NCBI GenBank assembly: GCA_002803225.1
Contig: NXFV01001722.1
Span: 1 to 13,544 of the forward strand
Length of the DNA stretch: 13,544 nucleotides
Reading direction: 5' to 3'
Source of the DNA: Gamarada debralockiae
Lineage: Eukaryota; Ascomycota; Leotiomycetes; Helotiales; Hyphodiscaceae
Part shown: positions 1 through 9,180 of the stretch, in pieces
Numbering within the stretch: the first letter of the stretch is position 1
Layout: each line of letters begins with the position of its first letter
The notes under the pieces: generated by a model
The model's input: the letters and a program-made list of their open reading frames with translations, nothing else
What the model was told of the DNA's origin: nothing
Database searches by the model: none
Translations under genes and position numbers: made by a program

Positions 1-98
1 ACTCGAAAAAAGGTGATCAATTGAGTTGGTGAAGTAAGAAAAAATTAATTTTCCGAAAATCCGATATTTTGGTTGTGTACCACCTATCACCCACTGTA
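1..98 (-). mobile_element. Possible end of a Tc1/mariner-type DNA transposon
   Basis: Read on the minus strand, position 96 begins CAGTGGGTGATAGG and is preceded by TA at 97-98. CAGTGG-type termini next to a TA target duplication are typical of Tc1/mariner-superfamily elements in ascomycetes. If this is right, the element lies to the left of position 96 and continues outside the window. Only one end is visible, so no terminal repeat pair can be confirmed, and positions 1-80 hold no recognisable transposase sequence. Low confidence. Confidence 0.25.
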
Positions 99-954
99 GC
101 ATGCGTGTGACGGCTACGAGTACGCGTAGGGGCTCCACCTAGGCGCAATGCTCGTCAGCCCCTCGACAATTCCTCACCCTCGACTTAGAGGGAGCCGAGG
201 GTGGAAATACCAAGTGAGAGATCCAGTGTCTCCTGTGTGCTGAGGGGTATCTGGATCCATTTTATGAGGACTCACCTGCCCATCTTAGCATCCGGATCTG
301 TGTCATTCTGGGAATTTTGCCGTACCAGAATGAAGTCGGACTGGTACGTAACTTACAACTCCCGTAGATTCCCTTCATGGCCGCGTTTGCGGGGAAGCCA
401 AGCGTGTGCAAGTGCCTGAACGAGATCTCAAAGGCACCGTTTCAGATCGGCTTGGCCAACGTCACTGCATGTTCACCTGGAAGGGCGCCAAAAATAGAAC
501 CAACATTTCTTCCTCCATGTGCGATGAAGCGTAAATGTCTCTCGGCAGCCCGATGAGGCGTTGATCTCAACCACGCGAGCTGATTTAATGTCGCTCTTCG
601 AGACTGTTCGTCCAACTTTAGCTGGCCAGGCTCTCATCGTTGCTGAAGAGAGAGCGGATGGTGAGACTTTTCTGAAGCCCTCTGTTGTATGGTGCTCATC
701 AATACGAGCTATTCGTAAATTGGACTATGGGATTTATCAATTGGACGATAAATGCGAATTAGACATCTGATTGGTCAATTAGACTATGGGGTCTATATTT
801 CACTGTGAGCTCTATGGGAACCATCAATTTATGGGATCCATATAGTGAATTTTAGTGTTGTTGAAACACCTAACTCAAGGACAGTTACAAAGCATTGAAC
901 ACAGTACAAAATACAAAGGAAATGAATGGAATGAAGCTATCCACGTCTTCCCTG
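99..954. other. Unassigned, partly coding-like region without an intact gene
   Basis: No intact gene is recognisable here. Two plus-strand stretches look coding-like: a 59-codon ORF from the ATG at 377 to the stop at 554-556, and an open frame from 528 to 770 containing LFETVRPTLAG and VAEERADGETF. They are in different frames and overlap, and neither matches a family I recognise. The minus strand over 300-620 is also fairly open, with one TGA, so the coding strand cannot be decided. This may be a decayed gene fragment. Positions 718-830 hold loose, degenerate repeats of a 'gactatggg' motif (near 723 and 780) with no clear function. A small hairpin, caccctcg (175-182) with cgagggtg (196-203), is probably chance. 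Confidence 0.3.
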
Positions 955-1835
955 TCATCCCCCACATCCCTTATGTATTCCCGCCCGAGTGGTCCTCCTG
1001 CGAGTAGTACTCGCCCCTGTAGTCCTCCCCCTTCGCGCACCCGATCTTGCCGCTGCGCCAGTGCTAGGTGAAGGCTCAGTTCGATATCGTTGAGCAGGCG
1101 GTCGAACCTCAATAGCGTCACCCGTCCCAGCGTTACTTCCCGTACTCTTCCCTTCTTCTTGAGTCCCAGAGGGGCCAGCTTCAGGGGTAGAAGTGGCACG
1201 GGCTCAGCGATCTAAGACTTGATTCAGCTTCTTAACGTGGTTATTAGTTTGTTGATTGTGATTCACGCATTGTTTCGCTTGAACTATGCCTCTAAATTCA
1301 TATCAGCCACTACCTTGGCAAGTATCACCTTTCTTGTAGTATAAGCCTCAGTAATAGTAAGGCATAGGATATCTTGAACATTATCATCTGTACTATTCAA
1401 TTAGTTGTAGGGGAAGTGCCCTATAAGTAGTCCCCATTGCGTGTTCAACTGGTACCCTGTACGCGTGTGTTGAACAACGCGGCAGTGTATCCTTTATAAC
1501 TGTCCAGCTAACCTGAGAGGTTTTAGGATAAAAAGAGTAACAATACAATCCCGGTCATAGAGTTCATCAGCTGAAATATCATTGCCTTGGGCCATTCTTA
1601 CTGCGTTGATTCAGTTCCAGGCTGCAACTCTCTCCTCAATAGCTGTCAAAATGAGAGCATTAGTCTCCTCACTCTCATTAGCGTTTAGGGGCTCTTTATC
1701 ACTAGATATTAGTTAGCTATGTATCCAAAGATACAAGAAATACTTACTTATTATCTCACAATCTTTTAGTATAAATATAGTATGGCTTACACCCAATCAC
1801 ACCTCAAAAGGGGCAGTATGACTAGGTAGGGGGCT
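955..1835 (-). pseudogene. Broken gene of unknown family with RIP-like nonsense codons
   Basis: The minus strand reads as one protein-like frame from 1835 to 1286. It contains NANESEETNALILTA, AQGNDISADELYDRD and TITEAYTTRKVILAKVVAD. The frame is interrupted at codons beginning at 1799 (TGA), 1715 (TAA), 1613 (TGA), 1496 (TAA) and 1403 (TAA), and ends at a TAG at 1286. A shift of frame near 1286 then restores a continuous reading (QTNNHVKKLNQVLDR) to a final TGA at 957-955, with one more TGA at 1206. The tail after 1206 is rich in Ser, Thr, Gly and Arg. The TAA codons could be former CAA and the TGA codons former CGA, which fits C-to-T mutation. I do not recognise the family. A repeat-derived gene is likely because RIP acts on repeats, but this is inference. 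The true 5' end is not visible; 1836-2023 holds nothing I can name. Confidence 0.6.
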
Positions 1836-2023
1836 AATTACTGCAAAATGAAAAAACAACTAAAAATAAGGCACACGGCCCTGTCAGTTGGGACGGTAAA
1901 GACTCGATTGATTTCTAAAAAGGTAGGAGGGGGGACAACCCCTCTTATGCTACAGTAAGATGCAAATACAAGCTATACTCAATACGGCAGGGATCGGCAT
2001 TCCAACCAACAGGCCCTATCGCC

Positions 2024-3779
2024 CTAACCCTTCTTTAAATACCTCTTTCTACCATGTTTTCGTTGTGCCCTTGATCCTCGAATAAGGGTTTGCATCGCAA
2101 CTGGGGCGATCTTTGCTCTCGCAATTCTGATGATTCCATGATTTCTGGGTGATGGGGAAGCATCGGCGAGTATTGTGCCGTAGCTCACAAGGGCTACAGT
2201 GACGGTAGTTTTGATATCCCGCATTGACATCTCTTCAAAAAGCCTCAAGAAAGCGTTAGGCCACGATAGCTCTTCTACCTCTCGTTTTCCTAGAACTTCC
2301 ACATCAATAACGATGTAAATCTGCGACAGACCGCCAAGTGTAGATCCTAAGAGATGAAACCATTCTTGTTCTGTTGTTGCGCTTTGAAAGCGATGAGCAC
2401 ATAGAGCTAGGGACATCTCATTGAGCATAGTTTGGTTGATTTGAAGAGCTTGAAGAACAAGCTGCTTCAGGACGTCGATAACCAAGAGTTCCTTTCCATT
2501 TTCGATGGTTTTACTGTTTAAAGCCCATATGATCGGAATATCCGCAGTCCGAATCAGATCAATGATGTTGACACAGAAGTCCCGTGCTTCAGGCCTGCTG
2601 CCGAAAGATCCGCTGATTCCGATGATGGATGATGTCGATGAAGCTCCCCAGGCTTGGAGTTGAGCATTTTCCCGCAGACTCTCGTTCGATCTGCCAAGCC
2701 GTTGTCTGCGATTTCTCAATGCTTGATATTCTTGTAGACTTGACTGTGGACTGGATAGAGGTGTATTTGCGGTGAATGCGAGTATTTGCGAGAACTGTAC
2801 TTGGCCAACTCTCCTGTTTGTACTCAGCTGAAGGTCAAGATTAATCCTGTGATTCTCTATTACTCGTCAGCGAACAGGTATTTATCAGAGCAGTGGCATA
2901 ATGTTACCTTCAATTGTCTTTCTCAGCTCCGCAAACGTCGCCCATGCATTTCTTTGTTCGAGGTGCATATCTCTTAGTTCGGCCATACTCGAGCACACTG
3001 CTAACTGATCAACCTGTCGAGCACACAGTGCAATGTCTTCGACGAGGTCTTTAAAGCGAATTTCGTACGGTCTCATGATAACAGACACCGTGTGCTTGAG
3101 TTTGCCTTCAACATACCAATTCGCAGCCCTTTGCAGAAATCTCATGACCTGGGCATACAGGTATGCTACTGCATTCTTCATGGTTTCAGTAGGATAGAGA
3201 ATGCTCTTCAGCTCGATACGTGGTAAAGCATCGGCAATCTGGCAAAGGCCCTTTGAAAGATTCTTCACTAATTCCTCGTGGTTGATTATTCCCTGCACAA
3301 ATTAGCTAACATGCTAGCCTAAATCGAAGGGGGACCGTCTGCATACCATCAAGACGAATTTCGTCGCACCCCAGGCCAGCGACACGTATTCCGGGTGGTG
3401 TTGGGCCAACATGTCCATGACTCCGCTGTAGTGCATCAAACGTGTGGAAAGCTTAGAAAGCCACATCCGTACCTTGGTTTGCCTTGGTTTGAGGTCGTAT
3501 ATGGATTTCACGTGGACAACAGCTTTAAGAACATCTTGGATGCTGTGTTTGTCCAGAAACCATTCGCGTTTGGCAGCTTTCTTGGTCAGGTGTATGCTGA
3601 ATATCTTCTGGGCTTGTTCATATGCTTCTTGTGCGGCATCCGACGAACTACGATCGATTTTTTATGAGCAGAGAACTCGAATGGTCGGAGGGGACTAACT
3701 TTGAACTCCCATTAGCAGCGCAGTACCACCCTGAAACCAAGGCCTGTGTTGCAATTGACGGCTGGATTGTTGAAGCCAT
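2024..3779 (-). CDS. DUF7708-domain protein, STAND/NLR-related, four exons
   Basis: The model is complement of 2024-2856, 2908-3292, 3347-3647 and 3700-3779. This is 1599 nt encoding 532 residues. Introns are 51, 54 and 52 nt with GTAACA, GTATGC and GTTAGT donors and TAG, CAG and TAG acceptors; phases agree at all three joins. The start at 3779 is the only nearby ATG that splices in frame, because the second exon has an in-frame TAA just upstream at 3664-3662. Residues about 95-240 match the fungal DUF7708 domain, with WLSKLSTRLMHYSGVMDML, AQHHPEYVSLAWGATKF and a helical continuation. Residues about 225-265 look coiled-coil. Residues about 330-490 resemble an NTPase fold, with GISGSFGS at about 334-341 and the Walker B-like IYIVIDV near 434-440. 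A P-loop GKT/S is absent. The last 20 or so residues are strongly basic (RAQRKHGRKRYLKKG). DUF7708 is known at the N-terminus of fungal STAND/NLR-like proteins; no catalytic function is established. There is no sign of RIP damage. The family call is firm, the function is not. Confidence 0.85.
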
Positions 3780-4094
3780 ATTTTCCGAACTCGCGCAGGT
3801 CGAGGACAGAACCACTCTTGAACTGCCAGTCATGAATTTTCTAAACAAGTACCTTCGTAAGGTAATGTATTTTGCTGGCGTTACTGCTTTTTGGGCCACG
3901 TCAGTGTTCAGCCCCGATGCTGCCACGCCCTGCATAATCCATTGGAATTAACATCTCAAAAGTTCGCCCAACACAAGCCTAAGCCCCACACAAGCCACGC
4001 CCAAAACTCTGTGAAACCGTTCATGAATGACACGCCCCGCCAATTTGCATGAGGATTTGCCACTAAATTTTACGCTCGCAGCCCCATTTCCCAT

Positions 4095-4415
4095 CATTAA
4101 GAAGGCTAGTGATTCCCCGACCCCCCCCTCGGGTTCCCCCGACTCCCCCTCTACACCTAAACTGGACTTGATACCTTAGATTTCAGGCATTAAATCTAGC
4201 CCAGCGCCTCTACTTTGGAAAGACCGCCCTTAAGCCCGACGAAAGGGGGGGTAGGGGCTCCCCCGACCCGAAGGGGCTCGTGGGGATCCTCCCCCTTGAG
4301 GAGATAGGCGTCGGGCACGACAGTTTCGTTGCTGTGGTTAAGATATAAAGCTGTGAAGTTTGATGGGTTTGGTGGTGAGAAGGGGGGGTTCGGGGAATCA
4401 CCAGCCATTAAGAAG
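4095..4415. repeat. Target-site duplication cattaagaag flanking the MITE
   Basis: The identical 10-mer cattaagaag is at 4095-4104 and 4406-4415, directly abutting the outer ends of the inverted repeats. It is in direct orientation, as expected for a target duplication, and is not part of the inverted repeats. Confidence 0.85.
4105..4405. mobile_element. MITE-like element, 301 bp, with 25-bp TIRs and 10-bp TSD
   Basis: The left end (4105-4129) reads gctagtgattccccgac followed by a run of C and a T. The right end (4405-4381, read on the minus strand) is the same over 25 bp except at two positions (4 and 17). The element is flanked by a perfect 10-bp direct repeat, cattaagaag, at 4095-4104 and 4406-4415. 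The interior is G/C-run rich and codes for nothing believable. Small size, good terminal inverted repeats and no transposase make it a non-autonomous element. A 9-11 bp duplication is the usual footprint of Mutator-like (MULE) transposases, while hAT elements give 8 bp, so MULE is the best guess. It sits in the shared promoter region of two divergent genes. Confidence 0.85.
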
Positions 4416-4628
4416 CATGAGGCGGAGAGGTGAACCCTGGCGGTGGCTTGGTAATTTTGGTAAAAAGCCTCACCGCCTGTCAGCATCACACGTGAACTGA
4501 CAAGGCAACCAAAAAGGCAGATTTACTAATTTAACCAAGTTGCACAATCGATACGCCCTTGCCTCATTTTCTCCAGAAAATTTTCTTAATCACGGATCGA
4601 GGAACCGGTCCTCAATTCGTATCTTCTG

Positions 4629-4727
4629 ATGGCGACTATCGTCTGAACGGTTCTTTTTGCCCAGAATAGTATGCCCCGAACAACTCGTCGAACTTCAGGG
4701 AATCAATCCGACCAGAGACGCAACTAA
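4629..4727 (+). promoter_or_regulatory. Two short upstream ORFs before the AAA ATPase start
   Basis: A 5-codon ORF (ATG 4629-4631 to TGA 4644-4646) and an 18-codon ORF (ATG 4671-4673 to TAA 4725-4727, beginning MPRTTRRTSG) both precede the first in-frame ATG at 4750. Neither is in the frame of the main protein. If transcription starts upstream of 4629 they would be upstream ORFs able to lower translation. The main frame is open leftward past 4660 but has no ATG there, so the second ATG could also mark a true N-terminus if the sequence contains an indel. Confidence 0.35.
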
Positions 4728-4749
4728 CCACGACACTCCCACGCCAGAC

Positions 4750-7700
4750 ATGTCATCTTCGCGGTCAATATCGAATTTTGGAGAAGGCCGGAATCAAGAC
4801 TCACCGGCTATGGCCCGGCGGGTAGAGAAAGAAGTTGTAGCTTTCACGAGACCACCTGGCCATAATGGAAGAGGGATATCTCACCTTCCAAGCTATACGG
4901 TTTACTCAATTCCTGGTGGTGGAGCTCCGCTGCTGCATGAAGCATCGTTGCTCGAGTCGGGAAAGAACAAGCGCCGGCGAATCGAATCCCAAGAGCAGAG
5001 CATTGCCACCAATCCGTCTTCCAGCTTCAGGACATCCAGCTTTATTTCCGTGGGCTCCATGGGGATGGAACCAACTTCTGCACCTCGCCAGCCTTTTTTG
5101 GACGTCTCGGAGATACACTCTACTATTTCCCACGATCAGACATCTAAAATAGAAACTATCGACGCGCAACTACTTGCGCTGTACGCAGAAAAAATTGCAA
5201 GCGTGCTGGCCGAAGAGGTGCGTAGAAGAAAGTCATTGGGCGTACGAGCTTTGACTAATCAATTGTGTTGAATCAAGGACCAAAGAGTGCTTGAGCAGAG
5301 ACCTGATGAGTGGAGACCTGATGAACAGAGACCTGATGAACAGAGACCTGATGAGCGGAGACCTGATGAACAGAGACCTGATGAGCAGAAACAGCAGCCC
5401 GGGGCCCCCCATGGCAACCCCTCCTCAGGAATCCAACAGCTGATTTACCAATCACTCAACTCCCAGACAGGGCCACTGAGTGGGTGGCAAGCTAATGTCT
5501 TGATTCAAGAGCGCATGAGCCTTATCTTCACCCTGTAAGTCAAAATCTCAGCTCCAACTGCGGCTATCATAAAGCAAATCGAGTAGCGTTATTAATAAAT
5601 AGCGACTCCTAGTATTGGAAATCTACGGCTGGCAAGTCAGCACCAACCAAACCCACCTACTCTCAATAAGATGATTGAATTGGGCTTGAAATTTGAGAAG
5701 GAGCATTTTAGCAAATCTCTAGACAAGGCATGGTCTTATAAATTACTCCGTGAGCAAGTGAAATGCTTATTAGTGGTATTAGGCAAGCTACAAACAGGAA
5801 ATACAAATGGAGCTAGATAGACTCCTAGAGCATCGGAAGCAGAACCAAATAGCATCGCAGGACTCTGTTCCAGTCGAAGCTCAAATCGGGATACACGCTC
5901 AGGGTCAGGTACCAGTCGAGCAAACGGCACAAGACCGGTTGCAGGCTCAGCGCTGGGCTCAGGCACCCTCCCAGCAACAAGCACAAGAACAGTTGCCTGT
6001 CCGGCGTCCAGCTCATGTGCGCCGTGATTCCATGATTCGGGAGGACCAGTCTCCAGAGCTAATAACGAGTTCGCTGCAGAGACCTGGACTTGCCCGCGAG
6101 TATCGAGTCACAACAGGACTCACTACTGGATTGCAGAGTCTGACCACGCCTCTTAATGGGCATGTCAGAACTTTATATCCAGATATTAGAAGGCCTGAAA
6201 GAAGAGATAACGACCAAACGTATCTTGAGGAAGCTGTCTTTGCCAATCTCGAGCTACCTGTACCCCGGATATCCAGTGAACAACCAGAAAGTTCGAAAAA
6301 AGCAGCAAACGAACTTGGGAAACGCGACCGAGACATGAAACATGAAGAGGATTACAGAGAACCAGAGTCTAGCCCAAAGCTGAGTATAAATGAAGAGGCT
6401 ATCCACCAACCTGGTATTGACTGGCGAGGCTGTATTGAAATCGCTACAGATTCTGACGGAGCAGTTTCTGACTCACTACTACTCCAGAGATTCTACAATG
6501 CTCTTCAAGGGGACAGGCTATCCCCCATCGAGGTTTCTACTACGCCGGAAGTTCATTTCCGGACCCTCTACAGGGTCTATTGTGCATCCGAAGAGAGTGT
6601 GACGTCCTTACTCGACCCGCCATGGAATGCTGGGAAAGGTGCTAGCGGCTCGCATCTGCGCGGTGGTAGGAGTATCTCAAATCTTGAGCTATATATTGAA
6701 AGACAGAAAGGGATTTCGTTTATAGTCTACAGAGACTATGAATGTTGCGATGAGGAGGATCATACTAACGTTGAGGACGAGGAAGAACAGGAAGCTGAGG
6801 AAGAGCACCACGACTCTCACACGAATTCACCAAAGCCAGTTAAAGAGTCGATCTACGTGATCTCGGAAGCATTCTGCAAAGCTCTGAAAGCAATCACTGG
6901 TGACGACCACCCTCGAAAAAGTCATTGCCCGAAAATTGAGAAGAGGACAGAATTTGTTGCTCCTTATCATTGGATTTACCATGACCGCAGTTTCTTCACA
7001 GACAAAATGTCGGCTTTATCTGCTAAATATCGACAACAAGTTGACTTGCTGATGTCTTACATCAATGATAGATTTGGTGCAGAATATGATGAAGTGGACA
7101 GCTTATTCTCTCAAGGTTTGATATCCGAAGAATACCTGAGCTACCTGTTTGTAAGTTAAGCCAGATACAGCATATATTTCGACCACTCCAACTGTCAGCT
7201 GCCCGGATACTTACCAGAACTAATACTTCATGCAGATACCAGATGAGATAATCGTAGCTAGGGAAGAAAAACAAAGTGGCCACATCCAAGCGTACCAGCT
7301 GGCAACGTGGCCCGACATCAACTCCCCACGATTTAAAGGACAGCGAGTGAGCCTCATAGACCTCCAGGTGTGCTCATGGGCTTTTGATGGCTCCTTTCAG
7401 AAAGTTCAACACGGTTTACGCATTAAGTTTCCCTTGGAGTCCAAAGACCTGATTGATATCTCAACGCTGGAAGTGCATCCTCTACGATTTACGCCTGATC
7501 TAAGACATCGACTATGGGAAAGAGGATTGAAATTCTGGGAGTGCAGACACAGAAAGTTTGTCCTCTACAACGGTTGGGACTATAATCACGATCAGAAAAG
7601 TGTATGTCCTGTCTATAATTTCTCTAATGATAGAATTCTCTACTCATAATAGCTGACTATTGTCTCCATAACAGGTCGACGCGCGCTTCATGGTCGACAT

Positions 7701-9074
7701 CCATACCTACAGGCAAATGCACCCCGGGAACCTGCCTTCTCGATGCCAAGATGATCTTGGACAGGACTCGATGAATCACGACCAGCCTCCGGAAGGAGAT
7801 TTCCTTCTCTTGTCTCCTTCGAGAGTGTATGGGTTCAATCTCGAGGAGAAAAAATGGGGTAGGTTTTGATAATGGATCCTCCGCAAACAATTACTAATTG
7901 TGTGGATAAAGCTTCACTCAAGGTAGAAAACACCTCGCCCATCAACTGGGATACAAAAGCTTTCGAAAGTTTAGTTGTGGATGAGACTTCAAAACTGCTG
8001 ATTAGAGCCCTGGTCACCAACCAAGTTGCTGCCGAGAAAGGAACTGATATGATGAGCGGGAAAGGCAATGGTCTGATAGTATTATTGCATGGGTATGCAT
8101 TTTGTGGATTTGCTTCAGTGAACTAGCGAACTTACTTTTAACAGAGGACCTGGCACCGGTAAAACGCTAACAGCTGAAAGGTAAATAAAGGTCTCTTCAT
8201 GAATTTTACGCTGCTGATAGTCTTAGTGTGGCAGAGCTTGCAAGAAAGCCACTGTATCGTGTCACTTGCGGTGATATTGGGACAGATCCAGAGGCAGTGG
8301 AAAAGGTTTGCTCAAAGCTTCTTCGTAGCCAAGAAGGAGTTTCACTGACATAGTGAAGTATCTAAAAGTGGTTCTCAATTTGGGAAAGACGTGGAGCTGT
8401 GGTAGGTAAAATGTTTCTAATCTTTGACCGAACTGACCTCAAATTCTATAGTTGTACTTTTGGATGAGGCAGATGTCTTTCTAGAGCAAAGAACTCTCAC
8501 AGACTTGCAAAGAAATGCTTTAGTCTCAGGTAAACCCATGACAGGGGAGGACCTTTAATTGAATGATTCTAATCTTTCTAGTGTTTCTACGAGTTCTAGA
8601 ATACTACGACGGTGAGATGGAATCCATGGCCAGCCCGTTATTCCTCCTTTGAATCCAAATGCTAACTCCTTCACAGGAATCTTGATACTGACTAGCAACC
8701 GCGTTGGCACCTTCGATGAAGCATTCAAATCCCGCATCCAACTCTCTCTCCATTATGAAGATCTTACTGAGAAGCAACGTGCCCAGATCTGGGAGAACTT
8801 CATCAAGCGCCTGGAAAACTTCGGCACTGAAGACATCGATACCGATGGACTGCGAGCAAACATCAACAGACTCGCCAGGCATATCTTGAACGGAAGACAG
8901 ATTCGAAATGCGATTACTACTGCGAGGCAGTTAGCTATGTTTGAAGACAAGACAATGGATTTTCAGGATTTGGAGAAGGTTATTGCGGTGGCTAGCAAGT
9001 TTGATAGATATATTCTGAAGGTGAACGATGGCATGAGCGACGAGAAGCTCGCAAGGGAAGATCGTGTACGATAG
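4750..9074 (+). CDS. AAA family ATPase with DUF7025-type region, 13 exons
   Basis: Exons: 4750-5217, 5278-5534, 5613-5757, 5798-7150, 7236-7601, 7675-7858, 7912-8092, 8145-8180, 8227-8305, 8359-8401, 8452-8529, 8582-8611 and 8677-9074. This is 3618 nt, about 1205 residues, with phases agreeing at every join. Residues 1-540 are mostly low complexity: six RPDE repeats (164-193), a Gln-rich stretch (about 291-358) and an acidic run near 608-632. From about 540 to 925 the protein matches the DUF7025 region of fungal AAA ATPases (VHFRTLYRVYC, SNLELYIERQKGISFIVYRD, FWECRHRKFVLYNGWD, VDARFMVDIHTYRQMHP). The ATPase core has Walker A GGPGTGKT (985-992), Walker B VLLDEAD with Asp-Glu at 1042-1043, sensor 1 LILTSN and candidate arginine finger FKSR near 1093, so it should bind and hydrolyse ATP. 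Substrate is unknown. Less certain: the start ATG, the first donor (5218 chosen; 5242 also in frame) and the 40-nt third intron. Confidence 0.85.
5299..5388 (+). repeat. 15-bp coding minisatellite, six units, encoding RPDE(W/Q/R)
   Basis: Six perfect-length units of agacctgatga(g/a)(c/t)(a/g)g lie head to tail inside exon 2 of the AAA ATPase gene. They encode RPDEW, RPDEQ, RPDEQ, RPDER, RPDEQ and RPDEQ. Unit length is a multiple of three, so gain or loss of units keeps the frame. There are no spacers, so this is not a CRISPR array. Confidence 0.95.
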
Positions 9075-9180
9075 AAGGTAGTCACCCCCTAATGCCATGG
9101 CCCTACGACTACTATTTGTCCCGCGTTCGTACAACGACCGCGTTGCCTGGCCCGCTGACTAAGCTCTCTACGCCCACCAA

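Larger units (their letters stand above)
3780..4749. promoter_or_regulatory. Divergent intergenic (promoter) region between the two intact genes
   Basis: The DUF7708 gene runs left from 3779 and the AAA ATPase gene runs right from about 4750, so this stretch must hold both promoters. On the minus strand a CCAAT pentamer lies at 3945-3941, about 165 nt upstream of the DUF7708 start; this is a weak signal on its own. No convincing TATA box was found for either gene. The middle of the region is filled by a MITE-like insertion (4105-4405). That leaves 315 nt of unique flank plus target duplication beside the DUF7708 gene and about 345 nt beside the AAA gene. Long plus-strand and minus-strand ORFs here are shadows. 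Confidence 0.5.

Noticed and set aside
201..419. Plus-strand ORF of 72 codons
   Set aside because: No recognisable motif, and other frames over the same bases are just as open.
885..1199. Minus-strand ORF of 104 codons
   Set aside because: It is a different frame of the decayed gene at 955-1835. The Ser/Thr/Gly/Arg-rich frame continues a longer reading upstream and this one does not.
1709..1756. Possible intron (GTAAGTATTT...TAG) in the decayed gene
   Set aside because: The donor is good, but the reading frame runs straight through the segment with only one TAA, and splicing does not give a better frame upstream.
3664..3951. Plus-strand ORF of 95 codons starting MSRELEWSEG
   Set aside because: It lies antisense to the first two exons and upstream region of the DUF7708 gene. 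The minus-strand reading there splices in frame into a recognisable domain, so the plus ORF is best seen as a shadow, although its protein looks fairly natural.
4196..4489. Minus-strand ORF of 97 codons, proline-rich
   Set aside because: It covers most of the MITE and its right flank. Its composition follows the C/G runs of the element, and it shows no domain.
5299..5388. CRISPR-like regular repeats
   Set aside because: The units are directly adjacent without spacers and are in frame within a coding exon of a fungal gene.
5736..6336. Several minus-strand ORFs opposite exon 4 of the ATPase gene
   Set aside because: They are shadows of the Gln-rich and low-complexity coding sequence on the plus strand.
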